A stretch of 40,996 nt of DNA from Candidatus Woesebacteria bacterium GW2011_GWC1_42_9 (lineage in GTDB: Bacteria; Patescibacteriota; Microgenomatia; UBA8517). The position numbers were made by a program, and so were the translations under genes. Below the pieces are notes generated by a model. That model was given only the letters and a program-made list of their open reading frames with translations. It was not told the DNA's origin and did no database searches. Shown here one piece after another: positions 24,900-32,988 of this stretch; within the stretch, counting starts at the first letter, position 1; each line of letters starts with the position of its first letter. The stretch is taken from the NCBI GenBank assembly GCA_000995185.1, contig LCET01000003.1:70989-111984 (forward strand). The letters are read 5' to 3'.

Positions 24900-24905
24900 T
24901 ATAAT
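24900..24905 (+). promoter_or_regulatory. relA -10 box next to the start codon
   Basis: A perfect TATAAT ends 5 nt before the relA ATG. The -35 at 17 nt is weak (TCGAGA). Together with the lack of a Shine-Dalgarno this points to a leaderless transcript. Confidence 0.55.
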
Positions 24906-24910
24906 ACTTC

Positions 24911-26410
24911 ATGACGGAAAAAGGATTAGAAAGCCAGTTTAGTTCGCTTCTCAAGGAAGCTAAGGTGTATCTCAAAAATAAAGATATTAAAACTGTTGTC
25001 AGTGCTTGGGATTTTGCCAAGAGTGCCCATGCGGGTCAGAAACGCTTGAGCGGCGATCCGTATATTATTCATCCCTTAGAGGTTGCGAAGACCTTAGTTC
25101 ACTGGAAATTGGATAGAACTTCAATTGTTGCAGGGCTATTGCACGACGTGATCGAAGATACTGAGTATAAAGAGAAAGATATCGAGAAGAAATTTGGGAA
25201 ACCAGTTGCAAATCTTGTAAACGGGGTAACAAAAGTAACCAGTTTGAGATTAAAAGGTAGTCGTGAAGAGGTGTTTATTGAGACTTTGAGGAAGATGATA
25301 CTCGTGATGGCGAAAGACTTAAGGGTGGTGCTTATTAAGTTGGCGGATAGACTGCATAATATGAAAACCTTAGGGGCGCTTCCGATTGATAAACAGAGGG
25401 AAAATGCCCTTGAAACACTGGAAATATATGCACCATTGTCTGAAAGATTGGGGATTGGAGAGATTAAAGGGCGTCTTGAGGATCTAGCTTTTCCTTATGT
25501 GTACCCAAAGGAATTTGAAAGAATTAATAAACTCTCAAAAAGATATTATGAGCAGTCTCAAAATACCGTTGAGAAGATGCAACAGCGATTAACAAAAGAA
25601 CTAGAGAAAAATGGCATCAAGGCAAAAATTACCGGACGAAGGAAACATCTGTATTCTCTCTGGAGAAAATTGGAGCGAAAAGGGATAGGTGGCGATTTTG
25701 AAAAAGTCCAGGACATAATTGCTCTTCGAATAATAGTGAACACCGACCCTGATTGTTATGGAGTATTAGGTATTGTGCATGCCATTTATAAGCCCGTTCC
25801 GAAGATTGGAGTTTCTGACTTTATCGCGCTGCCCAAGCCAAACGGCTACCAGTCAATTCACACTAAGGTATTTAGCCCAAATTCGCACATTGTCGAGGTG
25901 CAGATTAGGACTCATGCCATGCACGATCAAGCTGAACATGGGGCTTGTGCACATTGGATGTATTCGAGTGAAAAAAACAAGGGGGTAAGCGATCGAGAAC
26001 TTGAAGATAAAGGGATAAAAGTGGGGAGCAAGCTTTCTTGGGTGAAAGAGCTTGTCCGTTGGCAGGATGAGCTGGCTGATTCAAAAGAATTTTTAGAAGC
26101 GGTAAAATTTGACGCTTTAAATCATCGTAATTTTATTTTTTCCCCGAAAGGTGATGTGTACGATCTTCCCCAGGGAGCGACGCCCGTGGATTTTGCATTT
26201 GTAGTTCATACTGGTCTAGGTAAGTATATTAGAGGGGCGACGGTGAACGATAAAATAGTTTCCTTGGACCAGAAGCTCTTTAGTGGGGACGTAGTTGAAA
26301 TAATTAAGTCAAAAGAGGCTCGCCGTCCCAATCGTGATTGGCTAGAATTTGTAGTTACAACAGTTGCCAGAAGAGAGATCTTGAAGGAAGCGCGGAAAAT
26401 CAATAATTGA
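24911..26410 (+). CDS. relA: RelA/SpoT-type (p)ppGpp synthetase/hydrolase, short form
   Basis: Makes and degrades the stringent-response alarmone. 499 residues. The hydrolase HD domain is intact (HAGQKRLSGDPYIIHP, LLHDVIEDT with H78-D79, KLADRLHNMKTL). The synthetase domain has ALRIIVN, FIALPKPNGYQSIHTKVF and VEVQIRTHAMHDQAEHGACA; the usual FKDYIA block reads GVSDFIA, keeping the aspartate but losing the lysine. A TGS domain follows (about 408-470, VYDLPQGATPVDFAF). The protein ends soon after TGS, lacking the helical, zinc-finger and ACT domains that read uncharged tRNA on ribosomes in long Rel proteins. Confidence 0.93.
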   Translation: MTEKGLESQFSSLLKEAKVYLKNKDIKTVVSAWDFAKSAHAGQKRLSGDPYIIHPLEVAKTLVHWKLDRTSIVAGLLHDVIEDTEYKEKDIEKKFGKPVANLVNGVTKVTSLRLKGSREEVFIETLRKMILVMAKDLRVVLIKLADRLHNMKTLGALPIDKQRENALETLEIYAPLSERLGIGEIKGRLEDLAFPYVYPKEFERINKLSKRYYEQSQNTVEKMQQRLTKELEKNGIKAKITGRRKHLYSLWRKLERKGIGGDFEKVQDIIALRIIVNTDPDCYGVLGIVHAIYKPVPKIGVSDFIALPKPNGYQSIHTKVFSPNSHIVEVQIRTHAMHDQAEHGACAHWMYSSEKNKGVSDRELEDKGIKVGSKLSWVKELVRWQDELADSKEFLEAVKFDALNHRNFIFSPKGDVYDLPQGATPVDFAFVVHTGLGKYIRGATVNDKIVSLDQKLFSGDVVEIIKSKEARRPNRDWLEFVVTTVARREILKEARKINN

Positions 26411-26435
26411 GCTTGATGGATATCAAGGCTATAAT
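26407..26435 (+). promoter_or_regulatory. aspS promoter, implying a leaderless mRNA
   Basis: TTGAGC (26407-26412), 17-nt spacer, perfect TATAAT (26430-26435). ATG follows after 8 nt. The -35 overlaps the relA stop codon. Confidence 0.75.
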
Positions 26436-26443
26436 TATCCAGG

Positions 26444-27832
26444 ATGAAAAGGATTTTAGCGAGAAAGACTCCGAATAAGATTGGAAAAGAGGTCAGGCTT
26501 CTTGGATGGGTGAATAGTGTTCGAGATCACGGCAAGATTAGTTTTATTGATTTGCGTGACCGGACGGGGATTGTGCAATGTGTAGGGCAAAAGCTTGGTG
26601 AAATATCAAGTGAGTATGTGGTTGAGATTATAGGGAAAGTGGCCAAACGGCCAGAAAAATTGGTAAATCCAAATATCCCGACTGGCGAAGTCGAGGTTCA
26701 GATTAAATCTGTTAAAATAATTAGCAAGGCAAGCGAGCTTCCCTTGCCTATTGGTACTGATGGTCTGGAGATTGAGGAATCAGTCCGCAGTAAATACCGC
26801 TATCTTGATTTGAGGAGACCAAGGATGGCTAAAAACATTCGCCTGCGAAGCCAGACTGTAAGTTTTATCAGAGATTGGCTTACCAAACGAAGTTTCGTAG
26901 AAATAGAAACACCAATACTGACAAAGACCACTCCAGAGGGTGCCCGTGATTTCCTTGTTCCTTCGAGACTGCAGAAAGGTAAATTTTATGCGCTTCCTCA
27001 ATCCCCTCAGCAGTATAAGCAGCTTCTTATGGTTGCAGGGTTTGAGAGGTATTTCCAAATTGCGCGATGTTTTAGAGATGAGGACTCACGGGCCGATCGC
27101 GCTTACGGAGAATTTACTCAAATAGATATTGAAATGTCCTTTGTGGAGCAGGAGGATATTTTAGTTTTGACTGAGAAAATGTTTACTGAGTTAGTTAAGG
27201 AAGTTTTTCCGAACAAAAAGATTTCGCAATCTCCTTGGCCAAGGATAAGTCACAAGGAGGCAATGAGTAAATATAAAACAGATAAACCAGATTTAAGAAA
27301 GGATAAAAGTGATAAAGATGAATTGGCTTTTTCCTGGGTGGTTGATTTCCCTTTGTTTACCGCGCAATCGAGTGGGGATTATTTCCATGGGTCTGGTTCG
27401 GCCAAGCTTGCTCCTTCTCACCATATGTTTACGGCACCTCACCCTGATGATGTTGCCAAATTATTGGAGGATCCCGCAAGCGTCCGCGGCCTTCAGCACG
27501 ATCTCGTGTTAAATGGATTTGAAGTGGGCGGCGGAAGTATCAGAATTCATGACCCCGAGATTCAGTCCAAAATATTTAAATTAATCGGTTTTTCTGAGAA
27601 TCAAAAAAAAGATTTCGATCATTTACTCAAGGCTTTTGAGTATGGTGTTCCTCCCCATGGGGGAATAGCTCCGGGGCTTGACCGGTTACTTATGGCTCTA
27701 TTAGGGGAATCGAGTTTAAGGGAAGTCATGGCTTTTCCTACTCAAGCCAGTGGGGCGACATCAGTGCTAGACGCTCCAAGCAAGCCATCACAAGAACAAT
27801 TGAAAGAGTTGGGAATAAAAGTTTCTTCATAA
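26444..27832 (+). CDS. aspS: Aspartyl-tRNA synthetase, bacterial type without GAD domain
   Basis: Class II synthetase charging tRNA-Asp. 462 residues, against about 590 for the bacterial enzyme. The anticodon-binding OB domain is N-terminal (VRLLGWVNSVRDHGKISFID, residues about 18-37). Motif 2 FRDEDSRADRAYGEFTQID and motif 3 GGIAPGLDRLLMAL are present, as is the flexible loop ALPQSPQQYKQLLM typical of the bacterial type. The roughly 130-residue GAD insert that normally follows SDKPDLR is replaced by about ten residues, DKPDLRKDKSDKDELAF, which lead straight into VVDFPLF. Whether it charges tRNA-Asn as well cannot be read from sequence. Confidence 0.95.
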   Translation: MKRILARKTPNKIGKEVRLLGWVNSVRDHGKISFIDLRDRTGIVQCVGQKLGEISSEYVVEIIGKVAKRPEKLVNPNIPTGEVEVQIKSVKIISKASELPLPIGTDGLEIEESVRSKYRYLDLRRPRMAKNIRLRSQTVSFIRDWLTKRSFVEIETPILTKTTPEGARDFLVPSRLQKGKFYALPQSPQQYKQLLMVAGFERYFQIARCFRDEDSRADRAYGEFTQIDIEMSFVEQEDILVLTEKMFTELVKEVFPNKKISQSPWPRISHKEAMSKYKTDKPDLRKDKSDKDELAFSWVVDFPLFTAQSSGDYFHGSGSAKLAPSHHMFTAPHPDDVAKLLEDPASVRGLQHDLVLNGFEVGGGSIRIHDPEIQSKIFKLIGFSENQKKDFDHLLKAFEYGVPPHGGIAPGLDRLLMALLGESSLREVMAFPTQASGATSVLDAPSKPSQEQLKELGIKVSS

Positions 27833-27836
27833 TCTT

Positions 27837-28769
27837 GTGACCATTGCTCAATCGATAAATAAGAATTATATTGCCTTTTTGAGCCTGAGTTTAGTGTTTG
27901 TTGTCACTTTTACTTTAGGTCTTCTAAAAGACCCAAGGATGAAGTATCTTGGGAAAAATCAGAGTAGCGACTTAAGCCTTTTGCCGGTACTTTCAGACGT
28001 TAATTCTCTTCCCGTCTTGTCTGCTCAAGGAGTGATAGCAAAAGATATAAAATCTGGTGTGACTTTATATGAGAAGAATCCGGAGAAGGAACTCCTCCCC
28101 GCGTCAACAACCAAAATAATGACTGCCGTAGTTTCCCTTGATTACTACAGTTTAGAAGAAATAATTACAGTTGATAGGGTTATTGTTGGTGGACAAAAGA
28201 TGGGCTTAGTTAATAATGAGGAAATTAGTGTGAAAGATCTGCTCTATGGTCTTTTAGTATATTCCGCAAATGATGCGGCGGAGGTTTTAGCGAAGAATTA
28301 TCCTGGAGGGCGGGAAAATTTCATCTCGGAAATGAACAGGAAGGCTCACGAGCTATATTTAGAGAGTACTGTATTTGTGAACCCGACGGGTCTGGAGGAT
28401 CCCGGGCATATTTCGTCAGCCAAGGACTTGGTCCGCTTAAGCGAGATTGCCATGCAAGATAAGCGATTTTCTGAGATAGTGGGAACTAAAAATTGGGTGG
28501 CAAAGTCAGTCGATGGATCGCAAGTGCATTACTTGACAAATATTAATGAGTTGTTAGGTAAGGTAGATGGGGTTCTTGGAGTAAAAACTGGATGGACGGA
28601 GAATGCCCGGGAAAACTTGGTAAGTTTTATTGAAAGAGGTGATAAACAAATATTGATCGCGCTTTTGGGAAGCCAGGACAGATTTGGAGAAACGGAGGAA
28701 TTAATTAATTGGATTTTTGAAAGTTATGATTGGAAAAATATCGAGTATGTGCACTATTCAGCCCCGTAG
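27837..28769 (+). CDS. D-alanyl-D-alanine carboxypeptidase (PBP5-like, S11)
   Basis: Membrane-anchored serine peptidase that trims peptidoglycan stem peptides on the outer face of the membrane. 310 residues. An N-terminal helix (about 11-31) anchors it. The three active-site motifs are in order: STTK with nucleophile serine (near residue 90), SAN (near 142) and KTGWT (near 246). The C-terminal PBP5 beta domain and amphipathic helix are absent. Start GTG 27837, 4 nt after aspS. Its 3' end overlaps the convergent unknown gene by 16 nt. Confidence 0.93.
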   Translation: MTIAQSINKNYIAFLSLSLVFVVTFTLGLLKDPRMKYLGKNQSSDLSLLPVLSDVNSLPVLSAQGVIAKDIKSGVTLYEKNPEKELLPASTTKIMTAVVSLDYYSLEEIITVDRVIVGGQKMGLVNNEEISVKDLLYGLLVYSANDAAEVLAKNYPGGRENFISEMNRKAHELYLESTVFVNPTGLEDPGHISSAKDLVRLSEIAMQDKRFSEIVGTKNWVAKSVDGSQVHYLTNINELLGKVDGVLGVKTGWTENARENLVSFIERGDKQILIALLGSQDRFGETEELINWIFESYDWKNIEYVHYSAP

Positions 28770-29803
28770 TATTCCTGAATAACCGCTGGGACGTAGGCGA
28801 CGAAATTATTATCGCCTTCAAAGACAACGATCGGTTGAAGAAAAGTCCCGGCGTGGACAGGGTCGAAGTAAGCAAGAAATACTTTTCGTATAATTACATT
28901 TTCAGTGTTTCCCGCACTCGCGATAAATGCGTCTCCGGCAATTAAATCCTCGAGTGCTTTTTGTGAAGTTTTTAAGGGGTAAGTACTTAATTGTTCCTCA
29001 TCAACCGGAAAATGGTGGTACTCCGCGGCGATGACTTGTTTTTCTCTTTCCCTTGCGCCGCTTAAAATAAACCAGACATTAGCTTCATCGGGTGTAGAGG
29101 TAACACTGGGGTAATCCTTCCCGAGTGGCTTTCTATATAAATTGACTTTTGTAAAATCGGCTTCCGAAAGAGAAAGCGAAGGGACTAAACTTTGCCCTTG
29201 GATTTCCAAAAAGGAGTGACTTGTAGGACCCGAGAGGTCATCAGGAAGAGAGCTCGCCCGTGCGAGGATACTTTTAGCCGTATTGACAGCTATTTCCGGT
29301 GCAGGTGGCTGTGAGGAGATCGGAGATGTGTCTTGCGACAGGTCGTAGCTAATCGAAAAGTCACCAGTAATGATATTTATTTGGATCGTCGCCGGCGTTT
29401 TTGGGGAAGAAAATTGGTGGATGCTTGAAGACACCTCTGTGCCCTTCCCTGTAAACCCAAGGGTGGCGGCTTTTGAGGTGGCAGTATCAAGGGAGAATAA
29501 AGTAGGCGGAGGCTTTGGGATGAAATATACATTTGCTTGGGTCTCTAAAATTGGCAGCTCCCCGGTGGTAGTTTCAATGGAATAATTAATGTTTTTTGGG
29601 ACTTCTTGTTTGGGAAATTGAATTTTTGGTAATGGTCCGAAACTAATTGTCGGCTCTGGGGTCGGTTCTGGAACGAGATTTCGATACAGGCTAAAGGAGA
29701 AACTAAGGATGATTCTCAAAAGCAAAATAAGGACAAGAAATATCAGAGAATATCGAATTGCCTTCCTTGTTTTTATGGCGACGTCTGTAAGATTATTGGC
29801 CAT
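28754..29803 (-). CDS. Membrane-anchored protein of unknown function
   Basis: 349 residues, not recognised. One N-terminal helix (about 18-38) is followed by a proline/threonine-rich linker (VPEPTPEPTISFGPLP) and two or three beta-rich domains without cysteines, so it is probably an extracytoplasmic protein held by its N-terminus. I chose ATG 29803 because a TTGAAT-17-CATACT promoter ends 9 nt before it; an upstream start at 29863 would lie inside gltX. Divergent from gltX with interlocked promoters, convergent with the carboxypeptidase gene. A structural envelope role is a guess. Confidence 0.75.
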   Translation of the reverse strand: MANNLTDVAIKTRKAIRYSLIFLVLILLLRIILSFSFSLYRNLVPEPTPEPTISFGPLPKIQFPKQEVPKNINYSIETTTGELPILETQANVYFIPKPPPTLFSLDTATSKAATLGFTGKGTEVSSSIHQFSSPKTPATIQINIITGDFSISYDLSQDTSPISSQPPAPEIAVNTAKSILARASSLPDDLSGPTSHSFLEIQGQSLVPSLSLSEADFTKVNLYRKPLGKDYPSVTSTPDEANVWFILSGAREREKQVIAAEYHHFPVDEEQLSTYPLKTSQKALEDLIAGDAFIASAGNTENVIIRKVFLAYFDPVHAGTFLQPIVVFEGDNNFVAYVPAVIQEYYGAE

Positions 29804-29809
29804 GCTAAT

Positions 29810-29837
29810 TTGAGTATGAATTAAAGGGTGGTAAAAT
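29810..29837 (+). promoter_or_regulatory. gltX promoter, implying a leaderless mRNA
   Basis: TTGAGT (29810-29815), 16-nt spacer, TAAAAT (29832-29837), then 9 nt to ATG 29847. Confidence 0.65.
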
Positions 29838-29841
29838 TCAA
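29813..29841 (-). promoter_or_regulatory. Promoter of the anchored unknown gene, interlocked with the gltX promoter
   Basis: On the minus strand TTGAAT (29841-29836), 17-nt spacer, CATACT (29818-29813), then 9 nt to ATG 29803. It occupies the same bases as the gltX promoter, so the two RNA polymerases cannot bind together. Confidence 0.6.
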
Positions 29842-29846
29842 TTGAC

Positions 29847-31112
29847 ATGATTAGAGTGCGCATTGCTCCTTCACCAACTGGCTTGGCCCATATCGGGACT
29901 GCCTATACTGCGCTTTTTAATTATGCATTTGCCAAAAAGAACAAAGGCAGATTCGTCGTTCGCATTGAAGACACTGACCAGAAAAGACATATCAAGGAGG
30001 CGGAGAAGGCAATTTTTGAGGGACTTACTTGGCTAGGGATAGATTGGGATGAAAGCGTAAACACTAAAGGGGAATATGGTCCCTATAGGCAGTCTGAGAG
30101 ACTAAAGCTTTACGATAAAAAGGCAAAAGAGCTTCTCTCGCGAGATTTAGCTTATAAAGACAAAGGTGCGGTTAGATTTAAAAATCCAGGCATTGAGGTA
30201 GTCTGGGACGATTTAGTGAAAGGGAAAATAAGTTTTCCAGGAACTGAAATAACCGATTTTGTGATAATTAAATCTGATGGATTCCCAACATATAATTTTG
30301 CGGTAACCATAGATGATATCGAAATGAAAATTACACATGTGATTCGGGGTGAAGAGCATGTTTCAAATACTCCGAGGCAACTCGCTCTTTATAAGGCATT
30401 TGGAGTAAATCCTCCCTTTTTTGCACACCATCCGACTTTAAGGAACAAAGATCACAAAAAGCTCTCGAAAAGACGAGATCCGGTCGATATAGGAATTTAT
30501 AAAAAACAAGGGTATTTACCGGAGGCCTTGATTAATTTTTTGGCGCTTTTGGGATGGTCGCATCCGAAGGGTAAAGAAATTTTTGGACTACAGGAGTTTA
30601 TAGATAATTTTAGTTTGGAGCGGGTAAGGAAATCAGGCCCTTTCTTTAATATAGAGAAATTGGATTGGTTAAATGGACAGTATATAAAAAATATGTCGGA
30701 TTCTGAACTTTTTCACCAATTAAAAATTTATTTAGGTGAGGATTATAATCTCAAGATGGTTGAGAAGACAGTTCCTTTAGTTAGGGATCGGATAAAGAAT
30801 TTTTCCGAGTATATATCCTTGGCTGGATTTTTCTTTGAAGAGCCTGAGGCGGTTAAGGATTTATTAGGAGAAAATGCGAGAGGCCATCTTGAGGCTGCCT
30901 ATCAATTTCTTAAAGGGGTGAAAAAATGGAACAGAGAGACAATTAATAAAGGCTTATTAGAAGTGATTGCGACAAATGAATTTCATACCGGCGAGTTTTT
31001 TATGGATTTAAGGATTGCTGTCTCTGGCCAAAAAGTGACCCCTCCAATTAATGAATCAATTGCGTTATTGGGCAAGGATATAATAACTGATAGAATTAAG
31101 AAATTAATTTAG
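29847..31112 (+). CDS. gltX: Glutamyl-tRNA synthetase
   Basis: Class I synthetase. 421 residues, shorter than the usual 460-490. The N-terminal block APSPTGLAHIGTAYTALFNY has the HIGH equivalent (AHIG, H15), IEDTDQKRHIKEAEKAI follows, and the KMSKS loop is KLSKRRDPV. FVIIKSDGFPTYNFAVTIDD and HVIRGEEHVSNTPRQ are also family hallmarks. The C-terminal anticodon-binding part is compact. Discriminating or non-discriminating character cannot be judged. A further gene starts right at the stop codon. Confidence 0.96.
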   Translation: MIRVRIAPSPTGLAHIGTAYTALFNYAFAKKNKGRFVVRIEDTDQKRHIKEAEKAIFEGLTWLGIDWDESVNTKGEYGPYRQSERLKLYDKKAKELLSRDLAYKDKGAVRFKNPGIEVVWDDLVKGKISFPGTEITDFVIIKSDGFPTYNFAVTIDDIEMKITHVIRGEEHVSNTPRQLALYKAFGVNPPFFAHHPTLRNKDHKKLSKRRDPVDIGIYKKQGYLPEALINFLALLGWSHPKGKEIFGLQEFIDNFSLERVRKSGPFFNIEKLDWLNGQYIKNMSDSELFHQLKIYLGEDYNLKMVEKTVPLVRDRIKNFSEYISLAGFFFEEPEAVKDLLGENARGHLEAAYQFLKGVKKWNRETINKGLLEVIATNEFHTGEFFMDLRIAVSGQKVTPPINESIALLGKDIITDRIKKLI

Positions 31113-32039
31113 ATGCCCAAAAGAACTGTTACTGCTGAGGAGTTTCGACAAAAGCTAAAGTTAAAGCATTTAGAGACAAAAAAGAAGTTCTCCAAAAAAT
31201 ATTTTAAATTCGAGAAGAGACTAAGTAAAAAAGGGATAGAGCTTGGAAAGCTTAGGGGGCACTCCACCAAATTACTAAGCGCAGGAGCTTTGACTGGTAC
31301 GCTTCTTCTGACCCAGCCCTCTGGGTTGTCGGATCTCCCGGGACCAAGCGACCTGATCGGAAAAATAAAACCGGAGGTAAAAGTGGCCGAGGTGAAATCT
31401 CCTCGAGTGTCATTTTTGTCTTCTATCCAGTCGGTGTTGCCCGGCCAAGTGAGACCACTTATCAGTGAAGAGGAAAAACGAATCGAGCAGATTTTGGAAG
31501 AAAATTTGAATATTCCGGCAAAGGCCACGCTTGAAGGGGAACACCTAAATACAACATACGGCAGGATCGGAGCGGAACAGCACTTAAGGCGCTTCCCTGG
31601 CGATACTTTAGGAGGGCACGGAGAAGGAGGGGTCTTAAAAGAGGGGATTGCTCCCGGGCTTGGAGCTTGGGGCTATTTTGCGCCGTCAAAAGCGGAACTT
31701 AACCCTGAACTAGTTGAAACGGAGAAATGGTATGCGGTTTGCCAGACCTTATATCTTCCGGATTGGAATACTCGGACTCGGTATTTGCGTGATTGGTATA
31801 AGTATAGAAAAGTTTTAATTGTTAATACAGATAATGGGAAGGCGGTCGTGGCGGCGATTGCTGATTCCGGGCCGGCGGCATGGACTGGAAAACATTTTGG
31901 AGGAAGCCCGGAAGTGATGAACCATCTCGGGGGGCCGAGATACAAAAAAGGGCCTGTTTTGTTTTTCTTTGTTGATGATCCGGAAAATAAAATCCCATTG
32001 GGGCCTGTAGAATATGATACTCTGGGAATGAAAGTATAA
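31113..32039 (+). CDS. Exported protein with a double-psi-barrel-like C-terminal domain
   Basis: 308 residues, family not firmly recognised. A very basic N-terminal part (1-50, many K/R) precedes a weak hydrophobic stretch LLSAGALTGTLLLTQPSG (about 54-71), then a charged linker. The C-terminal domain (about 210-300) reads KVLIVNTDNGKAVVAAIADS, then GPAAWTGKHFGGSPEVMNHL and KKGPVLFFFV. This resembles the RlpA/expansin-type double-psi barrel pattern (NxxNGxxVxVxVxDxGP, then an LS..A..LG helix). It could act on or bind peptidoglycan. The ATG follows the gltX stop without a gap, so it is co-transcribed. Assignment tentative. Confidence 0.55.
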   Translation: MPKRTVTAEEFRQKLKLKHLETKKKFSKKYFKFEKRLSKKGIELGKLRGHSTKLLSAGALTGTLLLTQPSGLSDLPGPSDLIGKIKPEVKVAEVKSPRVSFLSSIQSVLPGQVRPLISEEEKRIEQILEENLNIPAKATLEGEHLNTTYGRIGAEQHLRRFPGDTLGGHGEGGVLKEGIAPGLGAWGYFAPSKAELNPELVETEKWYAVCQTLYLPDWNTRTRYLRDWYKYRKVLIVNTDNGKAVVAAIADSGPAAWTGKHFGGSPEVMNHLGGPRYKKGPVLFFFVDDPENKIPLGPVEYDTLGMKV

Positions 32040-32041
32040 AT

Positions 32042-32350
32042 ATGTCAAAGATTTTTTTTGATCACCTGGTTGAACTAGACAAGATAGAGCGCAAGATCAA
32101 AAAAATTGCGCAAACTCCTGAGGAGCGCGAGGAGATATTTCATCTCATTGATGAGATCATCCACCATAGAGTGATTGGCTGTATTTTAGATAGGCTTCCG
32201 GAAAGCGAGCATCGCAGATTTTCCAAAAAATTGGTCGAGCGGCCTTTTGATGATCGGATAATTAGCTACCTTCAGAAGAAAATCTCAGAAGATGTGGAAG
32301 AGTTTATTAAGAAGGAAATCGCTGATATCAAGGACGAACTTTTTCTTTAG
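32042..32350 (+). CDS. Small helical protein of unknown function
   Basis: 102 residues, almost entirely charged alpha-helix, no cysteine-based motif and no membrane segment. It begins MSKIFFDHLVELDKIERKIK and contains HHRVIGCILDRLPESEHRRF, a recurring look of small Patescibacterial proteins, but I cannot name a family. It starts 2 nt after the preceding gene and is probably in the gltX transcript. Its TAG shares bases with the stop of the convergent phosphoribosyltransferase gene. Confidence 0.65.
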   Translation: MSKIFFDHLVELDKIERKIKKIAQTPEEREEIFHLIDEIIHHRVIGCILDRLPESEHRRFSKKLVERPFDDRIISYLQKKISEDVEEFIKKEIADIKDELFL

Positions 32351-32952
32351 TCGGGAATTATATATGGCGTTTCAGGAATGGGTGCTGAATTAGATTGTCT
32401 GTACCGCACATTTCCTCCTTGTCTCCCCTTCTCCCCAGTGTCAAGCCCGCATCCCTCTACCCAACATCTACCCGGAATAATAAACCCAACCTTTATAGGG
32501 ATCCCCACTTCTACTTCTCTATTTTCTCTTTTATCTAGTAAGGTTAACATCTGAATCGACTCGGCTCCTCCTTTTTTTAAATACTCTATTGCACATTTAG
32601 CTGACCAGCCCTTATCTATAATGTCGTCGACGATAAGCACATGACGGCCTTTGATTGTATTTGTGGGGTCTAGCCATATTTTTGGATCTTTGCCGGTAGA
32701 TTGGCCATTAGAATTGCTTATACCTATAATGTCAAATTCTATGTCTGACAAGGTAGACCTTCTCATCAATTCACTCCCAACAAATATTCCTCCTTTTAGT
32801 ACGACAACGACGAGGACATTTTTATCTTGATATTCTTGCTCAACCCATTTTGATAAATGGTCTAATCTCTCGCTGACTATACCTTCTGGTATAAGTTCGA
32901 CTTCTCGATAGACAGGAGTCTCATTAATAAGCCCTTCTTGGAGTATTCCCAC
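32347..32952 (-). CDS. hpt: Purine (hypoxanthine-guanine-type) phosphoribosyltransferase
   Basis: Salvages purine bases to nucleotides using PRPP. 201 residues. The PRPP-binding loop VLIVDDIIDKGWSA, the upstream VLVVVVLKGGIFVGSELMRR and the C-terminal IPGRCWVEGCGLDTGEKGR resemble Hpt (FVVGYGLDYxExYR), with changes in the last motif. Xanthine or guanine preference is open. Start GTG 32952 is supported by a TAGACA-17-TATAAC promoter ending 7 nt upstream. Together with the adenosine deaminase at 33841 it suggests nucleoside/base scavenging from other cells. Confidence 0.75.
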   Translation of the reverse strand: MGILQEGLINETPVYREVELIPEGIVSERLDHLSKWVEQEYQDKNVLVVVVLKGGIFVGSELMRRSTLSDIEFDIIGISNSNGQSTGKDPKIWLDPTNTIKGRHVLIVDDIIDKGWSAKCAIEYLKKGGAESIQMLTLLDKRENREVEVGIPIKVGFIIPGRCWVEGCGLDTGEKGRQGGNVRYRQSNSAPIPETPYIIPD

Positions 32953-32959
32953 AATAAAG

Positions 32960-32988
32960 GTTATAACATTTGATATATAATTTGTCTA
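32960..32988 (-). promoter_or_regulatory. hpt promoter, implying a leaderless mRNA with GTG start
   Basis: On the minus strand TAGACA (32988-32983), 17-nt spacer, TATAAC (32965-32960), then 7 nt to GTG 32952. The -35 touches the ATG of the divergent DUF4258-like gene. Confidence 0.6.
32976..32981 (+). promoter_or_regulatory. -10 box of the DUF4258-like gene
   Basis: Perfect TATAAT ending 6 nt before ATG 32988, lying inside the spacer of the opposing hpt promoter. The -35 is weak. Confidence 0.5.
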
